Shown: in pieces, positions 1 through 9,373 of the stretch | How positions within the stretch are numbered: the first letter of the stretch is position 1 | Layout: each line of letters starts with the position of its first letter | Assembly (NCBI GenBank): GCA_963785245.1 | Contig: CAWAUO010000005.1 | Location: forward strand, 62,001-126,000 | Direction: 5' to 3' | DNA length: 64,000 nucleotides | DNA from: JAHEEL01 sp963785245 | GTDB lineage: Bacteria > Actinomycetota > Acidimicrobiia > Spongiisociales > UBA5794 | Program-made: the position numbers and the translations under genes | Notes under the pieces: model-generated | Seen by the model: the letters and a program-made list of their open reading frames with translations, nothing else | Database searches by the model: none | Told to the model about the DNA's origin: nothing

Positions 1-1856
1 AGTTCGTGTCGATTGTGCCGGGTCAGACCGAGCGCTGGCTGCTGGAGGCATACTCTGAGTCCGGATCAGAGGCGCTCGAAGAATGTCGTCAACGCGGGCT
101 GATCGAGTTCGACGGTTCGTCTGTGTGGTACCGCCACGAACTCGTGAGGGGAGCGATGGAACAATCGTTGAGGCCTTCAAGGCGTCGGGCACTGAACGAG
201 TTCGCCGTTGAAATCCTCGTGAGCCGGAGCGCCGATATCGCTCGAATCGTGCACCACGCCCGCCAAGCCGGCGATGGAACTGCGATCGCCCGGTACGCGC
301 CGGCGGCTGCGCGGCGGGCATCCGTAGCAGGAGCGCACCGGGAAGCTCTGGCCCACATCCGGGTTGCCGTCGAGTATGCCGACCAGTTCGCTGCCGCCGA
401 TCGAGCACAGCTCCTCACCGACTACGCCATCGAGTGCTATCTCACGAATGATGCCGCTGAGGGGCTCGCTTCGGCCGAACGGGCCCTCGAACTCTGGCGA
501 GAGCTCGGCGTCACCAGCCGAGAAGGGGATCTGCTGCGGTGGATCTCGCGGCTGCATTGGTGGCTGGGGCAGAGCGAGAAGGCGGTGGAGGCCGGCTTGG
601 CTGCGGTCGACGTGCTCTCGTCAATTCCCCGATCGAACGAATTGGCGATGGCCTACAGCAACTTGGCGCAGGTCTTCATGCTCGCCCAGGATGCCGATGC
701 GGCCGAGAAATGGGCAACGAAGGCGATCACCGTGGCCCGGGAATTGGACGATCAGAACACGCTCGCCCATGCACTGAACAATCTTGGAAGCACGAGATTG
801 CGCGTTGGTGACACGGGTGGATACGCCCTTCTCGAAGAGAGTCTCGACATCGCGATCAGGGGACGATTCGACGACCACGCCGGTCGCGCGTACGCCAATC
901 TGGTCTGGACGGCCCTCGACTACCGGCGATACGACCACGCAGCGTCGTACATCGAGGAGGGCCTCACGTATGCCCGGAGTCGCGAACTCGCCGGCTCCAT
1001 CTACTACATCACCGCTGAGCGCGCCCGTCTGGGATTCGAGCGTGGTCAATGGGATCAAGCCGAACGGGACGCACTCTGGGTGCTTGGCCGACCGGAGGAA
1101 CCTGGGATCACGAACATGCCTGCCCTCGCCACGCTGGCCAGGCTGTACGTCCGCCGTGGTCGGGCAGACGTCGATCGGACCATCGATGAAGCCTGGCGGC
1201 TGGTAGAGCCAACGGGCGAGCTCCAGAGGATCGCTCCGGTGGCGGTGGCCCGAGCCGAACTGGCCTGGCTCCGTGACGATGTGCCGGGAATCGGCTCCGC
1301 GATCGCCGACGCGTACCAGCTTGCATTGGCCGCACGACAGCCATGGATCCTCGATGAGTTCTCATTCTGGATGTGGCGCGCCGGCTACCCGATCGAACCG
1401 CTCCACGGATCGGAGACGCCGTACGCCCAGCAGATCGCCGGCAACTGGCGAGAAGCAGCGCACATCTGGGCGCGAATCGGTTGCGCGTACGAGCAGGCGA
1501 TTGCACTGATGGACAGCGAAGACCCGCCGCGCCTGCTCGAAGCGCTCGACATCTTCGACGGGCTGGGAGCGGTGCCGGCCGCTGCGAAGCTGCGCCGGCG
1601 GCTCCGGCAGATGGGTGTTCACGGCGTTCCCCGGGGTCCGAGAAAGGCGACTCGATCGCATCCTGCGGGTCTCACACCTCGTCAGGTCGAAGTCCTCGAA
1701 CTGGTGGCCGAGGGCCTCACCAACGCCGAGATCTCAGAGCGCCTCTTCGTTTCGCCCAAGACCGTTGACCATCATGTCTCCGCTCTTCTCACGAAACTGG
1801 GCGTCTCGTCACGGACGGAAGCCGCTGCGCTCGCCTGGGAACGGGGTCTGGTCTGA
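1..1856 (+). CDS. LuxR-family transcriptional regulator, 5' partial (LAL/MalT-like)
   Basis: The reading frame is open to the window edge, so the N-terminus is missing. What remains is about 617 residues. The first ~60 match the end of an AAA/STAND ATPase module (RHELVRGAM-type segment), then a long TPR-like helical region runs to about residue 540. A C-terminal LuxR helix-turn-helix covers about residues 555-616 (LTPRQVEVLELVAEGLTNAEI, then VSPKTVDHHVSALLTKLGV). Proteins of this architecture bind DNA after ligand or ATP sensing by the STAND module; the Walker motifs would lie upstream of the window. The GTG at position 6 is only the first in-window start codon and is not the real start. The regulated target is unknown. 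The family call is firm. Confidence 0.9.
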   Translation, partial: FVSIVPGQTERWLLEAYSESGSEALEECRQRGLIEFDGSSVWYRHELVRGAMEQSLRPSRRRALNEFAVEILVSRSADIARIVHHARQAGDGTAIARYAPAAARRASVAGAHREALAHIRVAVEYADQFAAADRAQLLTDYAIECYLTNDAAEGLASAERALELWRELGVTSREGDLLRWISRLHWWLGQSEKAVEAGLAAVDVLSSIPRSNELAMAYSNLAQVFMLAQDADAAEKWATKAITVARELDDQNTLAHALNNLGSTRLRVGDTGGYALLEESLDIAIRGRFDDHAGRAYANLVWTALDYRRYDHAASYIEEGLTYARSRELAGSIYYITAERARLGFERGQWDQAERDALWVLGRPEEPGITNMPALATLARLYVRRGRADVDRTIDEAWRLVEPTGELQRIAPVAVARAELAWLRDDVPGIGSAIADAYQLALAARQPWILDEFSFWMWRAGYPIEPLHGSETPYAQQIAGNWREAAHIWARIGCAYEQAIALMDSEDPPRLLEALDIFDGLGAVPAAAKLRRRLRQMGVHGVPRGPRKATRSHPAGLTPRQVEVLELVAEGLTNAEISERLFVSPKTVDHHVSALLTKLGVSSRTEAAALAWERGLV

Positions 1857-2542
1857 CGCGTGTCCGCCGCTGTGCACTGGCGGCACCTGGACGGGGGTGA
1901 CGGCGATCAGCTGCAGTCGCTGATCCCTTCAGGGGCTTCGCGCGGCTCGCAGGAAGCGAGCCAAGGGGGGTGAAGCAGACAAGGCCCATGACGGCGACCA
2001 CGACGACATCGAGCGGATCGAACGGCCCATCGGTGAGCCATGGCAGCGTGATCAAGATCACGATCAGGCCGATAGAGAGCATGCTGGCTTGGAACTGCAG
2101 ACCGAGACCCTCGCGTAGCCGAACGCGGTCAGCTTCCAGAGCGGCGCGCCACCGATGATCCACGCCGGCGACAGCAGCGCGTCTGCGATCACCACGAATA
2201 CGGCAACCGCCGGTGTCGAACATCTCGGAAGTCACGTGCGTCCCTGCCCTGCATGTCGAGCGGGGCTCACCGGAGTTGGGTCGTAGGACCCTGGCCGGTT
2301 CTTCCATCGTTGGCGACTGTTCAAGGTGGTTCGCGCTCTCGGTGGAGGCGTCTCGATTCGGGTGAAGGTGCATGACCGTGGAAGCGCCGACGACCAGGCG
2401 CAAACGAGGTTCGTCCACACGGGCAGCGACGGTCGGCCGCGGTGAGAAGCGACCCCATAGGCGATGCCGCGGACCCGTCGTGCTGGTGGTGGTGTCGTGC
2501 CTGCTCGCCGCGGTGGGGAGGCGCGTCCGCAAGAATGGGGAG
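1857..2542. other. Intergenic stretch with a decayed membrane gene
   Basis: No intact gene is visible between the LuxR stop and the glycosyltransferase start. The reverse strand carries a frameshifted membrane-protein remnant (separate entry, about 1945-2235). The rest shows only short, arginine-rich frames without ribosome binding sites. Confidence 0.5.
1945..2235 (-). pseudogene. Frameshifted remnant of a small membrane protein
   Basis: Two adjacent reverse-strand frames each encode part of a hydrophobic protein. The first (about 2235-2110) reads STPAVAVFVVIADALLSPAW followed by a GGAPLWKLTAFGYAR segment, then hits a stop. The second (about 2105-1945) continues with LQFQASMLSIGLIVILITLP, then a PFDPLDVVVVAVMGLVCF helix. 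Together they look like one three-helix membrane protein broken by a single-base shift near 2105. No convincing start codon or ribosome binding site is seen. The family is not recognised. Confidence 0.5.
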
Positions 2543-3946
2543 ATGAGCGATCAACGTGCCGTTGCGATGACCCTTGCTTTCTACCCCCGCGGCGGATCGG
2601 CTCAAGTGGTGCGCTACCTCGGGAGGGCGCTTCGGTCACTCGGAGACGACGTGACGGTGTACAGCGGGTCGCTTGGACTCCCGGGTGTGGCGTCTCACGC
2701 TGCAACATTCTTCGACGGCCTCCCGGTCCAGGCGTTGGACTTCACCGAAGCCGTCGCGTGGTTCGATGACGGGCGGGATCCGATGGCGGCCCCGGTGCCG
2801 ATCCACCCTTCGTTTGAGGACCGACCCGGCGTTCCCGACCGCGTGTTTGCTTCCATCGATAGCGAAGCCTACGAACGGCAGGTTGCGACTTGGCAGACGC
2901 TGCTGCAGGAGACGGACGCGCCGGACATCTATCACGTCCATCACCTGACTCACGTCAACGATGCAGTCGACCGCGTTGATCGTCGACCCGTCGTCGCGCA
3001 CCTCCACGGCACCGAACTCAAGATGCTCGAAGACATCCGCCGGGGTGCGCCGAATCGGTGGTCGCACGCCGATGAGTGGGATCGACGCCTTGTGGCCGCC
3101 GCGCATCGGGCCGACCGCCTGATCGTGATCTCACCAACCGATCAGCAGCTCGCAGTCGATCTCCTTGGACTCGACCCGGGTCGAATCGAGATCGTTCCCA
3201 ACGGCGTCGACACGACCGTCTTTGCTCCCTCCGGTTTCTCCGCGGCGGACCGTCTGGCACGGTGGCGTCGGTGGCTGGTCGACGAACCGCTGGGATGGGA
3301 CGAGAGTGGAGAGACCGGAACGATCGCCTCCACGCACGAGGACATTGACCGCGCCTTCATCGAGTCCGATACCGGCGAGCTACGCCCGGTGCTGCTCTTC
3401 GTGGGACGGTTCCTCGACTTCAAGCGGGTTCCACTGCTCATTCGAGCCTATGCCGAGGTCCGCGAAGCGCTCGGTGCGGATGCTCCGCCGCTTGTCATCT
3501 GGGGCGGGTACCCCGGGGAGTGGGAAGGCGAGCATCCCCACACCGTGACCACGTCGATGGGCGGCGACGGCGTCTTCTTCGTCGGATGGCGTGGACATGA
3601 CGAACTCCCCGTCGGGTTCAACTGCGCCGATGTGTTCGTGGCGCCGTCGGTTGAGGAGCCGTTCGGCCAGGTGTATCTGGAAGCCATGGCGTGTGGTTTG
3701 CCGGTGATCGCAACCAACTCGGGCGGTCCGCCATCGTTCGTGAACACCAATCCCGATCGACCAAACGGCTGGCTCGTCGCTCCCGACGACGCCCGCGAAC
3801 TCGCCGCCGCGTTGATCGAAGCCGCCACCGAGACGAAGTTCCGCACGGAACGCGGACGGAACGCGCGCCGAACGGTCGTGGAGGGGTTCGATTGGCTCCA
3901 CATCGCCGCCCGGGTCGACGGCATCTACCGCGAGGTTCTGGCGTAG
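2543..3946 (+). CDS. Glycosyltransferase group 1 (GT4, GT-B fold)
   Basis: A 467-residue retaining glycosyltransferase that would transfer a sugar from a nucleotide-sugar donor in the cytoplasm, probably to a glycolipid, polysaccharide or small molecule. The N-terminal half begins with a typical YPRGGSAQVVRYLGRALRSL acceptor-side motif. The C-terminal half contains the donor-binding entry FVGRFLDFKRVPLLIRAY and the GT4 E-x7-E motif EPFGQVYLEAMACGLPVIA near residue 371, followed by NSGGPP. ATG 2543 is chosen because homology begins there and GGGGAG precedes it; the 57 upstream in-frame residues are low-complexity. The acceptor is unknown. It sits alone between two large regulators. Confidence 0.88.
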   Translation: MSDQRAVAMTLAFYPRGGSAQVVRYLGRALRSLGDDVTVYSGSLGLPGVASHAATFFDGLPVQALDFTEAVAWFDDGRDPMAAPVPIHPSFEDRPGVPDRVFASIDSEAYERQVATWQTLLQETDAPDIYHVHHLTHVNDAVDRVDRRPVVAHLHGTELKMLEDIRRGAPNRWSHADEWDRRLVAAAHRADRLIVISPTDQQLAVDLLGLDPGRIEIVPNGVDTTVFAPSGFSAADRLARWRRWLVDEPLGWDESGETGTIASTHEDIDRAFIESDTGELRPVLLFVGRFLDFKRVPLLIRAYAEVREALGADAPPLVIWGGYPGEWEGEHPHTVTTSMGGDGVFFVGWRGHDELPVGFNCADVFVAPSVEEPFGQVYLEAMACGLPVIATNSGGPPSFVNTNPDRPNGWLVAPDDARELAAALIEAATETKFRTERGRNARRTVVEGFDWLHIAARVDGIYREVLA

Positions 3947-4598
3947 CAATCGCCCCGCGTCCTCGCGGAACGCTCTCACGTGAAGGACCGTTCGCTGTCC
4001 TCGTGCTCGAATCCACCTGCCAGGAGGTGCACCAACCACAACGAGCACCACCGTGATCAGTGTGATGGTTCGTCGTGTCAGGATCCGTGTGTTTCCGTTC
4101 GGGTGTTGCTGGCGCGAGGATCTGTGTCCAGTCGCCGGTGTCCATGTCGATGGCCCGCACGTCGTCCGAGACGGTGGGTACTGGCCAGGTGTAGAAGTCG
4201 TTGATGAGCACAAACCGGTTGTTGATTGGGTCGTAGACCATGACTGCGGACATGGCTTCTCGTTGACTCCCTGTGCCGCAGTCCCAGTTGAGGATGGTGG
4301 GATCGAGCCTGCATATGCCATTCCCACTCGCACCACCGGTTTGTGCGGTCTCTTCGCCGGTGGCGTACTGGAATCCGCTGAAACCTCCCATGACACCGCC
4401 GTCCGGGCCCTCGAGTGGAGAGGTGCTTTCGTCGCGCGGGTTGATCAACGCTCCATCGTCCTGGAAGGGGACTCGGATCTCCGTGCCGCTCGACGAAGCG
4501 CGCTTCAATCGGCAGAGACCGCCACTGACCAGCCGGCTCGGGCGTACCTCGGAGATACAAGGGGTGGCGCCCCTCTCCGTCGGTACACTGAATCTGCG
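3947..4598. other. Intergenic stretch with a kelch-like gene fragment
   Basis: No intact gene is seen. The reverse strand holds a fragment of a beta-propeller-like protein (separate entry). The promoter of the downstream SARP gene lies at the right end, where TACACT stands nine bases before the ATG at 4599. Confidence 0.5.
4085..4530 (-). pseudogene. Kelch/beta-propeller gene fragment
   Basis: One reverse frame looks protein-like over about 145 residues. It has a Gly-rich turn (GGVMGGFSGFQYATG), then SAVMVYDPINNRFVLINDF and DDVRAIDMDTGDWTQILAPA. These resemble kelch-type blades of the form YDP..NRFVL followed by ..D..TGDWTQ. The flanking residues become Arg/His-rich shadow sequence, there is no clear start or ribosome binding site, and only about two blades are present where a propeller needs five to seven. 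It is best read as a leftover of a larger secreted or periplasmic kelch protein. Confidence 0.4.
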
Positions 4599-7496
4599 AT
4601 GCATTTCATGGTGCTCGGTCCGCTCCAGATCATGGAGAATGGCGAGCCGATTGTCCTTGGAGGTCACCGGCAACGGTCAGTGCTCGCTCTCTTGACGGTC
4701 GATGTGGGGATGGTCGTACCGATCGATCGGATCGTCTCCGAGATCTGGCCCGATGAAACCGTCGTGGCGGTCCGGGATTCTCTCTACACGTACGTGTCCC
4801 AATTGCGGAAGGCGCTCGGAAGGGATCGCGTCGTCCGCTCGGACGGTGGTTATCGGCTTGCTCTGCTCGATACGGACGAGATCGACTCGGTGGCGTTCGA
4901 GACCACCGTCAGGGGAGCCCGGCGACTGCTCGGCTCCAATCCAGAAACGGCGGGCCATCTCCTCGATTCGGCCCTCGGACTCTGGCGGGGAAGACCATAC
5001 GAAGGGTTCGAGGATCTTGCCTCGCTGGTTCCAGAAGCCGCCCGTCTCGAAGAGCTACAGCTGGATGCCGAGGAGGATCGCATCGCAGCCGAGCTGCGGG
5101 CTGGTGGCACACCAACCGCCGCTGACATCGACGACCTGTGCGGTCGGCACCCGTACCGGGAGCGGCTGTGGCGCCTGCTGGCGCGTACGCTCTATCGGGC
5201 CGGCCGCCAGGCCGATGCACTTCGCGCGTTCACACGGTTGCGTTCGATCCTCGGCGAGGATCTAGGTCTTGAGGTTTCACCCGAGACGGCTCGGCTGGAA
5301 GAGCAGATCCTTCTTCAGGACCCCGTCCTCGAGCCTGACGCAGCCCCTCCGCGAACCAACGTGCCGATCCCGGTCAGCAGCTTTGTCGGGCGGATTGACG
5401 AGCTGACGCTGCTCGACAAGGCGATCCACGAGCATCGCCTGGTCACCGTTGTCGGGCCCGGCGGTGTGGGGAAGACCCGACTGGCCATCGAAGCGGCGGG
5501 CAACGTTCGAGGGAGCTTTCGCGACGGTGTCTGGTTCGTCGACTTGGCCCAGGTGTCGCAACCCGAGTTGGTGCCGCAAGCAATTGCCGCTGCGCTGCAA
5601 GTCGCCGAACATCCGGACGTTGAAATTGTGGATTCGATCGCGGCATTCCTGCGACCCCGAACCACGCTGCTCGTTGTCGACAACTGCGAACACGTCGCCG
5701 ACCGTGTCGCCGCAACGACGGCAGCGTTTCTGGAGAACGCACCGAATCTGAAGGTGCTGGCGACGAGCCGCCAATTGCTTGGGATTCGTGGGGAAGTTCG
5801 CTTCGCCCTCGAGGGTCTGGCGACTTCTGCGGACGATGAGGTCATTGATGATGCCAATCGACTCTTCGAAGCTCGCGCCGCAGCCGTCCGCTCGGGGTTC
5901 GCTCTCGGTGAGGATTCCCAGTCCTCGGTCGCTTCGATCTGTCGAAGTCTCGACGGGATGCCGCTGGCGATAGAACTGGTCGCTGCTCGCGTCGACGTGC
6001 TATCGCCCTCGGAGATTGAGGGACTTCTGACGCATCGCCTTGCCCTGCTTGCAGATGATCCCTCACAACGATCCGTGCATCGATCGCTGCAAGCCTCCAT
6101 GGATTGGAGCTACGACATGCTCCCCGCCGACGGGAGACGGGCGTTCGATCTCCTCGGGGTGTTCGAAGGGCCGTTCTCCGTCGAGGCCGCGGCAGCCGTC
6201 CTCGACTTCGACTCCGGGGTCGAAGCAGTTGAACAGATCCGATTGCTCGTGCGAGCATCGTTGATTCAGGTCACAATGCCACGCGACGGGAGGCCGCTCT
6301 ATCGCCTCTTGGAGACTCCTCGGATGTACGCACGGGTGCATCTCACCGAAGCCGGCATGTGGGAAGACGCCATCGAGCGCCACGACGCCCACTACCGCGA
6401 AGCGTGCGAGGAGCTGCGGTCGGCGTTCTTCGGACGGGAGCGATTGACCGCCCAACAACAGATCGAACTCGAATTGGCCGACTACCACGAGACGTTCGAC
6501 CGGCTGGTGCAGCGCGGCGCGATCCAGGAAGCTCTCTCCATGGGCTGGCCGCTTGGGCACCTGTGGCTGTTCAGCGGACGGCTCGTCGACGGAGAGCGAC
6601 GCCTGACCGCCGTCCTCAGTGCATCGGGAAGTGGGGCGAATCGATTGCGTGCAGACGTGCTTACCGTCGCGTCGTTTCTCACCCTGTACCGTCAGCAGTT
6701 CGACCAGTCGATTGAGTGGGCCGACGAGGCGGTCGGCATCTACCGATTGATTGGGGATGAGCAGGGGCTTGCCTACGCCCTTGCCCGGCGAGGGCATGTC
6801 GCGTTCGTGTCCGGAGACGGACCGACCGCACTGACCGCGCTCCAGGAGAGCCTCTCTCTGTCCGAGAGAATCGGATTCGATGACGGAACCGCCTGGCCGA
6901 TCACGTTGCTTGCCCAGGCGCGTCGGTGGTCGGGTGACGAGAGTTCCGAGATCCCGGCCATGCTCGAGGAAGGCCGTAGGCGGTTCGTTGCCATGGGCGA
7001 GGTGTACGGCCAGGTGCATGCCGACATGATCCTCGCGACGCTCGATGGGGAGAGCCTCGACTTCCGGCTCCGATTCAGCGAGGAGATGGTGCGTCTCGGC
7101 GAACGACCCGGCGCCGACATCCTCATCAAGTCTGCCGCGCTGCATGCGCTGGCCTACGGCGTCTGGGACGCTGGCGATCTCGATCGAGCCGAGGGCCTGA
7201 ATCGCGCATCGGCCCGATCTGCGTTCGAGACAGGGGCGACGGTCAACACCGGTCTCACGCTGCGGCAGGCTGCGACCTTCGCCGGACAGCGAGGCAAACC
7301 GGAGCGTTGCGCCATCCTCTTCGGAGCCGGCAAGACACACTTCGCGATGGCGGTAGCACCGTTTCAGGAGCGCGCGGCGCGGCCGGCAATCGAGTTGGCG
7401 ACAGAAGCCCTTGGAGAGGATCTCTACCAGGAGCTCTATGACCAGGGCGCAGGAATGAGCGTCGAGGAAGCTACCGACTACCTGCTGAATCGGTAG
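4599..7496 (+). CDS. SARP/AfsR-type regulator with BTAD, NB-ARC ATPase and TPR
   Basis: A 965-residue multidomain transcription factor. Residues 1-90 form an OmpR-type winged helix (FMVLGPLQIMENGEPIVLGG, then RIVSEIWPDE). A bacterial transcriptional activation domain covers about 98-240. An NB-ARC/STAND ATPase starts near 260, with Walker A GPGGVGKT at 286-293 and Walker B LLVVDNCEH near 358-365. The remainder is TPR-like. Such proteins often activate secondary metabolism or stress genes after ATP-dependent oligomerisation. ATG 4599 is chosen because the conserved wHTH begins there; the 182 residues upstream in frame cover a reverse-strand pseudogene. The TACACT nine bases upstream fits a leaderless or near-leaderless mRNA. 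No biosynthetic cluster is adjacent, so the target is unknown. Confidence 0.88.
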   Translation: MHFMVLGPLQIMENGEPIVLGGHRQRSVLALLTVDVGMVVPIDRIVSEIWPDETVVAVRDSLYTYVSQLRKALGRDRVVRSDGGYRLALLDTDEIDSVAFETTVRGARRLLGSNPETAGHLLDSALGLWRGRPYEGFEDLASLVPEAARLEELQLDAEEDRIAAELRAGGTPTAADIDDLCGRHPYRERLWRLLARTLYRAGRQADALRAFTRLRSILGEDLGLEVSPETARLEEQILLQDPVLEPDAAPPRTNVPIPVSSFVGRIDELTLLDKAIHEHRLVTVVGPGGVGKTRLAIEAAGNVRGSFRDGVWFVDLAQVSQPELVPQAIAAALQVAEHPDVEIVDSIAAFLRPRTTLLVVDNCEHVADRVAATTAAFLENAPNLKVLATSRQLLGIRGEVRFALEGLATSADDEVIDDANRLFEARAAAVRSGFALGEDSQSSVASICRSLDGMPLAIELVAARVDVLSPSEIEGLLTHRLALLADDPSQRSVHRSLQASMDWSYDMLPADGRRAFDLLGVFEGPFSVEAAAAVLDFDSGVEAVEQIRLLVRASLIQVTMPRDGRPLYRLLETPRMYARVHLTEAGMWEDAIERHDAHYREACEELRSAFFGRERLTAQQQIELELADYHETFDRLVQRGAIQEALSMGWPLGHLWLFSGRLVDGERRLTAVLSASGSGANRLRADVLTVASFLTLYRQQFDQSIEWADEAVGIYRLIGDEQGLAYALARRGHVAFVSGDGPTALTALQESLSLSERIGFDDGTAWPITLLAQARRWSGDESSEIPAMLEEGRRRFVAMGEVYGQVHADMILATLDGESLDFRLRFSEEMVRLGERPGADILIKSAALHALAYGVWDAGDLDRAEGLNRASARSAFETGATVNTGLTLRQAATFAGQRGKPERCAILFGAGKTHFAMAVAPFQERAARPAIELATEALGEDLYQELYDQGAGMSVEEATDYLLNR

Positions 7497-7622
7497 CGCC
7501 GGCTCCTCTGGTGCTCGGCTGTGCGACGGGCACGGACGGGGGCCGGGCGTGCCATCACCGTTCGCCGGTCTCCGGCACCCACAGCCTCCCGATCCGCCAC
7601 TTGTCCGCTCTGGCCGGTTCAC

Positions 7623-8150
7623 CTAGACAGGGAACCAGGCGGTCCTCACGATCTGGAGTTCGCCGTCCGATGCTCTCACGATCAAAAATGTGAGGGATCC
7701 CGGATACGTCCCCGCTGCGAGCGCTCCACGCGCTACGACATATCGGCCGTCTCCGTCGTCGTCGACAAGGAGGTACGGCTCGGTGGTCCACTCGCCGGGT
7801 GTCTCCGGGGCCTCAAGATGGGTAGCGATGTTGTCATGGACGATCCGTGCACTCCCGTCCCCGTGGGAGCCCCCCGGTACATACAGGTCTGTGACGGCAC
7901 CGCCACCAGCGCTGACCGCGTTTCCCCATTCCTCGATCAGCGCCGCGACGTCGTTCGGGACCGCCGCAGCGGCCTCCACCTCCGCGGCCAGCGCGTCGCG
8001 TTCGACGGTGACCACGGTCAACTGGGACTCGGCTTGGGCGAGTTCCTGCTCGAGTGCTCCATACTCGTCCGACGTCGTCGGATCGCTCGAGGAGCATGCA
8101 GCCAACACCAGCAGTAGCACCACTGCGAACGGAACGATTCTCTTTCTCAT
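7623..8150 (-). CDS. Predicted lipoprotein, unknown function
   Basis: A 175-residue exported protein. Residues 1-19 form a lipoprotein signal peptide with lipobox LAAC (Cys19), followed by a SSS linker. Residues 30-60 form a short coiled coil (ALEQELAQAESQLTVVTVER). The C-terminal ~110 residues resemble an NTF2-like or Mce-associated alpha/beta fold, with a LIEEWGNAV helix and strands ending in TAWFPV. The start is fixed by AAGGAGGG eight bases upstream of ATG 8150. The in-frame extension upstream is not credible. No partner gene is evident and the biochemical role is unknown. Confidence 0.8.
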   Translation of the reverse strand: MRKRIVPFAVVLLLVLAACSSSDPTTSDEYGALEQELAQAESQLTVVTVERDALAAEVEAAAAVPNDVAALIEEWGNAVSAGGGAVTDLYVPGGSHGDGSARIVHDNIATHLEAPETPGEWTTEPYLLVDDDGDGRYVVARGALAAGTYPGSLTFLIVRASDGELQIVRTAWFPV

Positions 8151-8787
8151 GTGACCCTCCTTCCGGCAAGGCTCCGCTTGCCATTGCGCTTCCCCCGAGA
8201 GTGGGTCGACGGTTGGGGAGCCACTGCAGGTGACACGTCCCCGGCTCGCTCTGCAATCTCCGTCCACCTCTCTGGGCCTATGTCCCCACGATGCGCCACC
8301 GACCTCAAGAGAACCTGAAGCGGTGACGCAGTCCTTCATCAATCGCTCGGCGTGATCGAACGTCGAGCGCCCCCGCCCATCGGCGACGGTGCGTTGTGGG
8401 CGGGTGTCGCTCCAACGTGGACGATCCCTTCGATGACCAGGGCCTCATGACTGGTGACCGGTACGCGGGTAGGACGGGGGACGAAGAGGCGTCGGCTTGC
8501 GAGAACGACTTTGGGGAGTAGTTGGCGGTCGCCTACCCGAACCACTCCCCGATGTACTACGCCCTCGACTCCGGCTCACGGGAGGCAACGGCCTGGATAC
8601 CGATGAAGGGGATTGAGGAACTCCCGGTTCTCACTGACGAGTTCGTTGCCCAGTCCGATCAGTACCCGCTTGACACCTCAAGCAACGCCGCCGCATCCGC
8701 CCCGGACACCGGGTCACGACGAGCAATCACAGGCCGCTCAGACGTCGCTCTCCTGCTGAATCTGTGGGTGATGTGGGGTATGTTCGG
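8151..8787. other. Intergenic stretch without an intact gene
   Basis: No gene is supported. On the forward strand from 8522 (TTG right after a stop) about 50 residues look protein-like (AYPNHSPMYYALDSGSREA, then IPMKGIEELPVLTDEF) but then fade into a shadow frame. This may be a gene fragment and its family is not recognised. The left part is the promoter region of the lipoprotein gene at 8150. Confidence 0.35.
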
Positions 8788-9065
8788 TCAGGTTGCGAGG
8801 TCGTATCCGCGGATGTGGAGCATGTTGGTGATGAGTTGCGCCCCGGCTTCGGTTGGGTGTCTCTGGTCAGCCGAGACGAGTCCTCGGTCTTGGGGGTCGT
8901 CGGCGTCTCGACGTCAACGGTGTTCGTCACCGTTGACACGATTGTGGTGAATGCAGCCTCAGCAGGCGTGGTTGTTGCATCGGGCGCTGCAGAAGAGCAA
9001 CCCGATGCCAACGTCACCGCTGCAATCGGAAGAACCGCCAAGCGCCTCATATCATCTCCGGTCAT
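8788..9065 (-). pseudogene. Broken SGNH-hydrolase-like lipoprotein
   Basis: The 5' part encodes a lipoprotein signal peptide (MRRLAVLPIAAVTLASGC, ATG at 9050 or 9065) and a Thr-rich linker. After about 40 codons the frame changes. The overlapping frame, ending with TGA at 8788, reads DRGLVSADQRHPTEAGAQLI followed by TNMLHIRGYDL. D-x-x-H-P-T-x-A-G is the C-terminal catalytic Asp/His block of SGNH/GDSL hydrolases. The central ~150 residues of such an enzyme are missing and the two ends are out of frame, so this is a deletion plus frameshift product. It was probably once a secreted esterase. Confidence 0.5.
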
Positions 9066-9373
9066 CGCGGCGTTTCTCCCATCGGTGTCCGCCGGCAACC
9101 CAAAGAGAACCTCAAGCCCTCGTTCGGGCACTCGTCGAGTCCCTCACCCTCGTGCATCGATCACCCGCAGGTGGGTGGCAGGAGACGGAAATCACCCGCA
9201 ATGTGGGCGGTTCAGCCCGAAGGTCGAGACTCCCTTCACCGCCGCTCGAGCCGGTCAGGCGTCGACGCCCGATCATTGCCATCGTCGGATGGTCGGTGTA
9301 GGGATCGCGACCGTTCTCCATGGAGGCGACGCGTCGCCGACAACGATCGACGGGGTTCAGAAAACCCGGGCGG
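9066..9373. other. Intergenic stretch, nothing recognised
   Basis: Only short overlapping frames without ribosome binding sites are visible. No inverted repeat or RNA structure stands out. Confidence 0.4.

Noticed and set aside
6063..7622. A 519-codon reverse frame opposite the SARP gene
   Set aside because: It mirrors the codon pattern of the well-supported forward gene (high-GC shadow), has no domain, no ribosome binding site and many Arg/Pro/His runs.
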